Assembly: GCA_027001525.1 (NCBI GenBank)
Contig: JALTMR010000399.1
Location: forward strand, 1-12,196
Direction: 5' to 3'
Length of the DNA stretch: 12,196 nucleotides
Origin: Gammaproteobacteria bacterium
GTDB taxonomy: Bacteria; Pseudomonadota; Gammaproteobacteria; Tenderiales; Tenderiaceae
Below are positions 7,473 to 12,196 of this stretch, in pieces. Numbering within the stretch: position 1 is the stretch's first letter; every line of letters starts with the position of its first letter. The notes under the pieces are model-generated. The model ran no database searches. It saw nothing but the letters and a program-made list of their open reading frames with translations, and was not told the origin of the DNA. Both the position numbers and the translations under genes were made by a program.

Positions 7473-8347
7473 CAGAGCACACCCGCCTGGCGCATGGCCT
7501 GGCGCACGCTGTCGTGATACTGCCCGGACAGCGGGGTCAACGGCAGGCGAATGCCAAGGCCTATCAAACCCATTTCAGCCAGCGCCCACTTGACCGGGAT
7601 GGGGTTCGCCTCAAGAAAGAGCTGTTCATGCAGGCCGGCCAGGGGGGCGTCCAGCGACTCGGCCTTTTCCCGCTCGCCAGCCAGTGCCGCGGCACACATC
7701 TCGTGCATGGCCCTGGGCGCGACATTGGAGGTGACGGAGATCACCCCTTTGCCTCCCATCAGAATCAGTTCTCGCGCGGTGGCGTCATCCCCACCGTAGA
7801 CATCGATGGCCTCCCCGCATGCCTGAATAATTTCGTGTACCCGCTCAAGGTCACCCGTTGCCTCCTTGATGCCGACGATGTTGGGAATCGTCGCCAGCCG
7901 CGCTACCGTCTCCGGCAGCAGGTCACAAGCGGTGCGACTGGGCACATTGTAGAGAATATGGGGAATAGCCACGGCGTCGCTAATGGCCTTGTAATGGAGG
8001 TAAAGCCCCTCCTGGGTGGGCTTGTTGTAGTAGGGCGTCACCAGCAGGCAGGCATCGGCACCCGCCGACATGGCCGCGCGACTGAGGTCGATGGCCTCAC
8101 GCGTGCTGTTGGAACCTGTGCCGGCAATCACGGGAACGCGCCCGCGCACCAGATCCACCGTCTTGCGAATCACCTCGCAATGCTCTTTTTCGTTCAACGT
8201 CGGAGACTCACCGGTGGTGCCCACCGAGACGATGGCATCGGTGCCATTGTCGATATGGAACTCCACCAAGCGCTCCAGGGCCTCGAAGTCCAGACTACCG
8301 TCTTCGTGCATGGGTGTGACCAGCGCCACCATGCTGCCTTGAAACAT
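7472..8347 (-). CDS. dapA: 4-hydroxy-tetrahydrodipicolinate synthase
   Basis: Cytoplasmic aldolase that condenses pyruvate with aspartate semialdehyde, the first committed step towards diaminopimelate and lysine. The 291-aa product has normal DapA length and all key residues at E. coli numbering: Thr44-Thr45 in SVGTTGES, Tyr107 in TPYYN, Tyr133 and Arg138 in ILYNVPSRTA, and the Schiff-base Lys161 in GIKEATG. The start is ATG 8347 (MFQGSMVALVTPM, the family N-terminus), with GAGG 8 bases upstream; an ATG 23 codons further up (8416) adds residues foreign to the family. It is the first gene of the cluster and overlaps bamC by one base. It is divergent from gcvR across a 165-base gap. Confidence 0.98.
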   Translation of the reverse strand: MFQGSMVALVTPMHEDGSLDFEALERLVEFHIDNGTDAIVSVGTTGESPTLNEKEHCEVIRKTVDLVRGRVPVIAGTGSNSTREAIDLSRAAMSAGADACLLVTPYYNKPTQEGLYLHYKAISDAVAIPHILYNVPSRTACDLLPETVARLATIPNIVGIKEATGDLERVHEIIQACGEAIDVYGGDDATARELILMGGKGVISVTSNVAPRAMHEMCAAALAGEREKAESLDAPLAGLHEQLFLEANPIPVKWALAEMGLIGLGIRLPLTPLSGQYHDSVRQAMRQAGVL

Positions 8348-8366
8348 ACTCTCTACCTCGTCGCCG

Positions 8367-8397
8367 AAAAAACGCCCATGGTACTTCCGGCATGGCC
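8367..8397 (-). terminator. Weak hairpin with T-run in the dapA leader (possible attenuator)
   Basis: On the minus strand, CCATG (8395-8391) can pair with CATGG (8380-8376) across a 10-base loop, followed by GCG and six T (8372-8367), about 20 bases before the dapA start. The stem is only 5 bp plus one outer pair after a mismatch, so it may be chance. Confidence 0.22.
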
Positions 8398-8474
8398 TCA
8401 TGACAAGCGTCGTCAAGCTTTTCGGCCACCGTATATAAATAGTGTCTTAGGTTCCGCCCCCCTCCAAACTGACG

Positions 8475-8480
8475 TATGAT
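8475..8480 (+). promoter_or_regulatory. Possible -10 element for gcvR
   Basis: TATGAT (one mismatch to TATAAT) lies 32 bases before the TTG start. The expected -35 position (TTCCGC around 8452-8457) is poor, so an activator may be needed, or the promoter may be elsewhere. Confidence 0.38.
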
Positions 8481-8512
8481 TTCAATTATCCATTTCGAGA
8501 GGGAAAGCCGCT

Positions 8513-9049
8513 TTGTCCACACCCAACTACCTCGTTGTTACCGCGATCGGCCAGGATCACCCGGGGATCGTCAGGAGTTTCACCAAAACCATCACCGAGC
8601 ATGACTGCAATATCGAAGACAGTCGCATGAGCATTCTCGGCGGTGAGTTCGCCATGATCCTCCTGCTTTCCGGCCACTGGAACGCCATTGCCAAACTGGA
8701 GACGGCTCTGGCCAGGGTCGGCGACTCACTGGCGCTACAAATCAGTGCCAAACACACGGACCAACGCCAGAGTCAGCCCAGCATGTTGAGCTATCAGGTG
8801 GAGGTGCTATCCATCGACCGCCCCGGCATCGTCCATCAGACCGCTGAGTTTTTCTCCCGTCGCCAAATCAACATCGACAACCTGAGCAGCGATTCCTATC
8901 ACGCCGCCCACACCGGAACGCCGATGTTTGCCCTGACCATGATGGTCAACATTCCATCGGACCTCTCCATTGCGGATCTTCGAGACCAGTTTCTCGATTT
9001 CTGTGACGAGATGAATATGGACGGCATCATCGAACCGCTACGCGGTTAA
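8513..9049 (+). CDS. gcvR: GcvR-type double-ACT-domain regulatory protein
   Basis: Probable amino-acid-sensing regulator. In E. coli GcvR binds GcvA and represses the glycine-cleavage operon; whether that partner exists here cannot be seen. The 178-aa product has two ACT domains: about 5-80 (YLVVTAIGQDHPGIV, CNIEDSRMSILGGEFAMILL) and about 92-172 (YQVEVLSIDRPGIVHQTAEFF, INIDNLSSDS). The D-x-PGIV turns mark both. The start is TTG 8513: an in-frame stop at 8477-8479 and no ATG or GTG between leave it as the only ordinary start, with GAGAGGGA about 10 bases upstream. bcp follows 29 bases downstream, probably co-transcribed. The gcvR-bcp pair divergent from dapA is conserved in Pseudomonas (PA1009-PA1008 type order, recalled). 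Confidence 0.9.
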   Translation: MSTPNYLVVTAIGQDHPGIVRSFTKTITEHDCNIEDSRMSILGGEFAMILLLSGHWNAIAKLETALARVGDSLALQISAKHTDQRQSQPSMLSYQVEVLSIDRPGIVHQTAEFFSRRQINIDNLSSDSYHAAHTGTPMFALTMMVNIPSDLSIADLRDQFLDFCDEMNMDGIIEPLRG

Positions 9050-9078
9050 CCTATCCACACTACATTTTCAGGAGCCAC

Positions 9079-9552
9079 ATGAGCACTATCAGCCTGGGTA
9101 AAAACGTACCCGATTTCACCGCCGCCGCCACGGGCGATCAGACCATTGAATTGGCCCGCTTCAAGGGCGAGAAAAATGTCGTTCTCTATTTCTACCCCAA
9201 AGACAGCACCCCCGGCTGCACCAAGGAGGGTGAGGCATTTCGTGACCACTACGCTGAATTTGAGGCCCTCGACACAGTCATTCTTGGTGTCTCAAGAGAC
9301 AGCCTGAAACGCCATGAAAACTTCAAGGCCAAGTATGACTTCCCCTTCGAGCTACTGTCAGACGAAGATGAAACACTGTGCCAGATGTTCGACGTCATGA
9401 AGCTAAAAAAGAACTACGGCCGGGAGTACATGGGCATTGAACGCAGTACCTTTCTCATCGACAAGGAAGGCGTGCTGCGCCAGGAGTGGCGCAAGGTAAA
9501 AGTTAAGGACCATGTGGAAGAGGTGCTGGCCGCTGTTAAAGCGTTAGCCTAG
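9079..9552 (+). CDS. bcp: Peroxiredoxin of the Bcp/PrxQ type
   Basis: Thiol peroxidase that reduces hydrogen peroxide and organic hydroperoxides in the cytoplasm, normally with thioredoxin. The 157-aa product has the motif FYPKDSTPGCTKEG with the peroxidatic Cys at residue 47 and its Thr partner, VSRDS (71-75) and ERSTFLID, which carries the conserved Arg. The common PrxQ resolving Cys five residues after the peroxidatic one is replaced by Ala or Phe-region residues (CTKEGEAF). The only other Cys is residue 101 (ETLCQMFDV), so the enzyme is either 1-Cys or resolves through Cys101. The start is ATG 9079 with AGGAG closely upstream. It lies 29 bases after gcvR. Confidence 0.95.
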   Translation: MSTISLGKNVPDFTAAATGDQTIELARFKGEKNVVLYFYPKDSTPGCTKEGEAFRDHYAEFEALDTVILGVSRDSLKRHENFKAKYDFPFELLSDEDETLCQMFDVMKLKKNYGREYMGIERSTFLIDKEGVLRQEWRKVKVKDHVEEVLAAVKALA

Positions 9553-9625
9553 CGCCGCCGAGAGTATCCGTAGGAACATCCATTCACTCAAGGGCGCACC
9601 TCTATTTATTCGTGAATAGCGCATT

Positions 9626-9654
9626 TTTAACCCCAAATCCGCTACACCCATAAC
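9626..9654 (+). promoter_or_regulatory. Possible promoter of the PIN-PhoH gene
   Basis: TTTAAC (9626-9631) and CATAAC (9649-9654) with a 17-base spacer, 37 bases before the ATG at 9692. Both boxes are weak. Just upstream, TATTC-GT-GAATA (9606-9617) is a short inverted repeat that could bind a regulator. I see no clear terminator after bcp, so read-through is also possible. Confidence 0.27.
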
Positions 9655-9691
9655 TAATAGAAGTGCCCTCAAATGCAAGAAGGAAGGTTGC

Positions 9692-11095
9692 ATGTCAGAC
9701 AGTGATAGTGACACCAAGCGTGTATTTGTTCTCGACACCAACGTGCTGATGCACGACCCCTCCTGCCTCTATCGATTCCAAGAACACGACCTTTTCCTGC
9801 CCATGGTGGTGCTGGAAGAGCTGGATCATAACAAGCGCGGCCACTCCGAGGTGGCGCGCAATGCCCGCCAGGCCAGCCGGGTGATGGAGGAGCTGATCAG
9901 CGGTGCTGGCCGGCACGATATCGAGAAGGGAATCAAACTGCCCGATGCTCCCAATAATTCATTTGTTGGCGGCAAGGTCTACTTCCAGACCCAGAACCTG
10001 GTCTATGACCTCCCCACCAGCCTGCCCGGCAGTGTGCCGGACAACAACATCCTCGCCACTGCGCTGGCACTGCAAAAGCAGAAGCCTGACTGCCGCGTCA
10101 TCGTCGTCTCCAAAGATATCAACATGCGGATTAAAGCTGCGGCGTTGGGCATCCTGGCGGAGGACTATCAGGATGACCAGGTACTGGACGACCTCAGTCT
10201 GCTCTACACCGGAAAAATTGCCTTGGCGGAGGGCTTCTGGGATGAGCACTCCAAACAGCTCACCTCCTGGAAAGAGGAGGATCGCACCTACTACAAAATC
10301 ACCGGTGACGACCTCGATGACTGGTCACCCAATCAGCTCGTCTATGAGCCGAAAGAGGGTCAATTCTTCGAAGCCACCGTCCGCGAGGTGGCGGCCGGCG
10401 AAAGAACGCTGCAACTGTGCACCAACTACCGCAGCTCCCATCACTCGGTGTGGGGAGTCAATGCCCGCAATCGGGAGCAGAACTTCGCCCTGAACCTGTT
10501 GATGGACCCCGAGGTGGACTTCGTCAGTCTGCTGGGCCAGGCCGGCACGGGCAAAACCCTGCTGACCCTTGCTGCCGGACTGGCGCAGGTGTTGGATGAA
10601 CAGCGCTACCACGAGATCATCGTCACCCGCGCAACGGTTCCCATGGGCGACGACATCGGCTTCCTACCCGGCACGGAGGAGGAGAAGATGGCACCCTGGA
10701 TGGGCGCATTGATGGATAACCTGGAGGTCCTCTCTCACGGTGAAGGAGGGAGCTGGGGCCGGGCGGCCACCTCGGATCTGCTGCGCAACCGCATCAAAAT
10801 TCATTCGCTGAACTTTATGCGCGGGCGCACCTTTTTGAAGAAGTACGTCATTATCGATGAAGCCCAGAACCTGACCTCCAAACAGATGAAGGCACTCATC
10901 ACACGAGCCGGGCCGGGTACCAAAATCATCTGCCTCGGCAACATCGCCCAGATCGACACCCCCTACCTGACCGAGACAACCTCAGGGCTGACCTATGTCG
11001 TGGACCGTTTCAAGGAGTGGGGAAACAGCGGTCACATCACCCTCATCAGCGGTGAGCGCTCACGGCTGGCCGACTATGCCAACGAACACCTGTAA
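9692..11095 (+). CDS. PIN domain-PhoH family ATPase fusion (PhoH2-like ribonuclease/helicase)
   Basis: A 467-aa protein combining an N-terminal PIN nuclease domain and a C-terminal PhoH P-loop ATPase. Mycobacterial PhoH2 proteins of this layout act as RNA helicase and ribonuclease; a similar role here is inferred. PIN domain (about 10-150): FVLDTNVLMHDP with Asp15, VVLEELD with Glu43, PDNNILATAL with Asp117, and SKDINMR with Asp142, so the acidic metal site looks complete. PhoH domain (about 265-460): Walker A GQAGTGKT (282-289), VTRATVPMGDDIGFLPGT (311-328), Walker B VIIDEAQN (386-393), and ITRAGPGTKIICLGNIAQID (403-422). The start is ATG 9692 with AGGAAGG 4 bases upstream. There is no antitoxin-like small gene upstream, so this is a stand-alone gene rather than a PhoAT-type pair. 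It converges on the perM-like gene 23 bases away. Confidence 0.93.
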   Translation: MSDSDSDTKRVFVLDTNVLMHDPSCLYRFQEHDLFLPMVVLEELDHNKRGHSEVARNARQASRVMEELISGAGRHDIEKGIKLPDAPNNSFVGGKVYFQTQNLVYDLPTSLPGSVPDNNILATALALQKQKPDCRVIVVSKDINMRIKAAALGILAEDYQDDQVLDDLSLLYTGKIALAEGFWDEHSKQLTSWKEEDRTYYKITGDDLDDWSPNQLVYEPKEGQFFEATVREVAAGERTLQLCTNYRSSHHSVWGVNARNREQNFALNLLMDPEVDFVSLLGQAGTGKTLLTLAAGLAQVLDEQRYHEIIVTRATVPMGDDIGFLPGTEEEKMAPWMGALMDNLEVLSHGEGGSWGRAATSDLLRNRIKIHSLNFMRGRTFLKKYVIIDEAQNLTSKQMKALITRAGPGTKIICLGNIAQIDTPYLTETTSGLTYVVDRFKEWGNSGHITLISGERSRLADYANEHL

Positions 11096-11106
11096 CGGCT
11101 AACCCA

Positions 11107-11134
11107 GGAGTCCGCAGCCTACGCTGTAGACTCC
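11107..11134. repeat. Hairpin at the convergent ends of the PIN-PhoH and perM-like genes
   Basis: GGAGTC (11107-11112) and GACTCC (11129-11134) form a 6-bp stem; inside it CAGC (11115-11118) pairs with GCTG (11123-11126) around loop CTAC, with a 2x2 internal loop. It contains the stop codon of the minus-strand gene. No T-run follows on either strand, so it is not a standard terminator, though it could act as a bidirectional 3' end. Confidence 0.45.
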
Positions 11135-12192
11135 ATTCGCTCATCGCTCAACTTTGGCCAGGCATCCAGTACCGCCTTCACCAGGGTAGCCAGGGGAATG
11201 GCGAAGAAGATTCCCCAAAAGCCCCAAATTCCACCGAAAATCAGTATGGCGATAATAATCGCAATGGGGTGAAGATTAACCGCTTCGGAAAATAGCCAGG
11301 GCACCAGCACGTTGCCATCCAGTGCCTGAATGACAAAATAGGCAATCGTGATGTAGGCAAATGACTCCGACCAGCCCCATTGAAAATAACCGATAAGCAG
11401 CACCGGTACCGTCACCACCACCGCCCCGATATAGGGAACAACCACCGAGAGCCCCACCAGGGCAGCCAATAAACTGGCGTAGTTTAGCCCCATCAGGGCG
11501 AAGACGATGTAGCTGGTGATGCCCACAATCATGATCTCGGCCAGCTTTCCCCGCACGTAGTTGCCGATTTGGCGATCCATTTCCCGCCAGACGATCAATG
11601 CAACACCGCGCTCTTTGGGCATATAGCGAGTCACCCAGTCGATAATCATCTTCTTGTCCTTCATAAAAAAGAACACCAGCACGGGCAACAGCACCAGATA
11701 CACGGCCAGCGAAAAAATCGTCGACAATGAGGCGAGAGAAAAAGAGAGTGCGCTTTGCCCCAGCTCTGTTAAACCGGAGCGAATGGCCGACATAATCTCG
11801 GTCACCTGGCTAGGGCTAATAAAATCGGGGTAGCTTTCGGGGAGTCGCAGCAGCGCCTTCTGCCCCTCCCCTACCATGGCGGGAACTTCCTGCATCAATT
11901 GAGCTAACTGTTTCGACAACAACGGCACCAGACCCAGGACAAGAAACAGGAGAAAGGCTAAAAACAGGGAGAACACAACGATCACTGCCGCCATTCTGGG
12001 AACTTGGCGCGATTCAAGGGCCCGAACAATCCCCTCCAGCAGGTAGGCAATCACAACACTGGCCAGCACCGGTGCCAACATGTCACCGAAAAAAATAACC
12101 ACAGTGAAGCCAAGGATCAGCAACACAGCGAGGATAATGCCTTCCGGATCCGAAAAGTATTTCTTAAACCACCGCTCGATCACATGCGCCAT
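11119..12192 (-). CDS. perM: PerM/AI-2E family transporter-like membrane protein
   Basis: A 357-aa polytopic inner-membrane protein of the AI-2E transporter superfamily (PerM, TqsA, YhhT type). The transported substrate is unknown; some members export AI-2, others act in Na+/H+ exchange. Seen: paired hydrophobic segments near the N-terminus (about 19-53), one at about 67-90, a long periplasmic helix-rich loop (about 95-150), then further membrane segments through about 340. Family signatures near the C-terminal half include IGNYVRGKL, VGLSVVVPYIGAVV and IQALDGNVLVPWLFSEAVNLHP, followed by GGIWGFWGIFFAIPLATLVK. The length is normal. ATG 12192 is the first possible start: the codon directly before it is an in-frame TAG. 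The ribosome binding site lies outside the window. In Pseudomonas a perM-like gene also lies near bcp, here separated from it by the PIN-PhoH gene. Confidence 0.9.
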   Translation of the reverse strand: MAHVIERWFKKYFSDPEGIILAVLLILGFTVVIFFGDMLAPVLASVVIAYLLEGIVRALESRQVPRMAAVIVVFSLFLAFLLFLVLGLVPLLSKQLAQLMQEVPAMVGEGQKALLRLPESYPDFISPSQVTEIMSAIRSGLTELGQSALSFSLASLSTIFSLAVYLVLLPVLVFFFMKDKKMIIDWVTRYMPKERGVALIVWREMDRQIGNYVRGKLAEIMIVGITSYIVFALMGLNYASLLAALVGLSVVVPYIGAVVVTVPVLLIGYFQWGWSESFAYITIAYFVIQALDGNVLVPWLFSEAVNLHPIAIIIAILIFGGIWGFWGIFFAIPLATLVKAVLDAWPKLSDERMESTA

Positions 12193-12196
12193 CTAC

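Larger units (their letters stand above)
8348..8512. promoter_or_regulatory. Divergent dapA / gcvR promoter region
   Basis: This 165-base gap must serve both dapA (minus) and gcvR (plus). It has an AT-rich block GTATATAAAT at 8431-8440 that could supply a -10 on either strand, and the stronger plus-strand TATGAT listed separately. In the dapA leader, GCGTTTTTT on the minus strand follows a weak CCATG/CATGG stem. No lysine riboswitch is recognisable; the leader is too short. Confidence 0.5.

Noticed and set aside
8348..8416. N-terminal extension of dapA.
   Set aside because: DapA proteins start at MF-x-GS, which is ATG 8347, and the extension has no family similarity.
8348..8512. Lysine riboswitch before dapA or glycine riboswitch before gcvR.
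   Set aside because: The gap is too short and carries none of the conserved core motifs of either class.

Overview
The window is an ordinary-looking chromosomal segment of a gammaproteobacterium, most likely a Pseudomonas-related or marine Cellvibrionales-type lineage (inference from gene order and protein sequence). GC content is in the mid-to-high 50s by eye. The block purC / metallo-beta-lactamase / bamC / dapA, divergent from gcvR / bcp, matches the order I know around dapA in Pseudomonas. I see no insertion sequence, phage, CRISPR, tRNA or rRNA, and no sign of recent transfer.

Positions 1-2141 (minus strand) hold two genes of an MSHA-type type IV pilus or secretion apparatus. The first is an AAA+ ATPase of the MshM/ExeA type with a transmembrane segment and a C-terminal SPOR-like domain. 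It is followed after 2 bases by the N-terminal 246 codons of an MshL-type outer-membrane secretin lipoprotein that runs off the left edge. Positions 2407-5313 (minus) hold a single large lipoprotein gene of 968 codons that I cannot assign. It has its own strong ribosome binding site and a clear intrinsic terminator, preceded by a 378-base non-coding stretch with a second terminator belonging to purC.

Positions 5692-8347 (minus) are a tight housekeeping cluster in transcription order dapA, bamC, MBL-fold hydrolase, purC: lysine/diaminopimelate synthesis, outer-membrane protein assembly, a YycJ/WalJ-like hydrolase and purine synthesis. Its notable feature is the BamC homologue, only 78 residues long: it keeps the lipid anchor and the N-terminal stretch known to contact BamD, but lacks both folded domains.

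Positions 8513-9552 (plus) carry a GcvR-type double-ACT regulator (TTG start) and a Bcp/PrxQ peroxiredoxin, divergent from dapA. They are followed at 9692-11095 by a PIN-PhoH fusion protein. A PerM/AI-2E family membrane protein (11119-12192, minus) converges on it, with a hairpin at the meeting point.

I do not see a convincing new multi-gene system. The best leads are the minimal BamC, the MshM-SPOR ATPase placed before MshL, and the orphan 968-residue lipoprotein.
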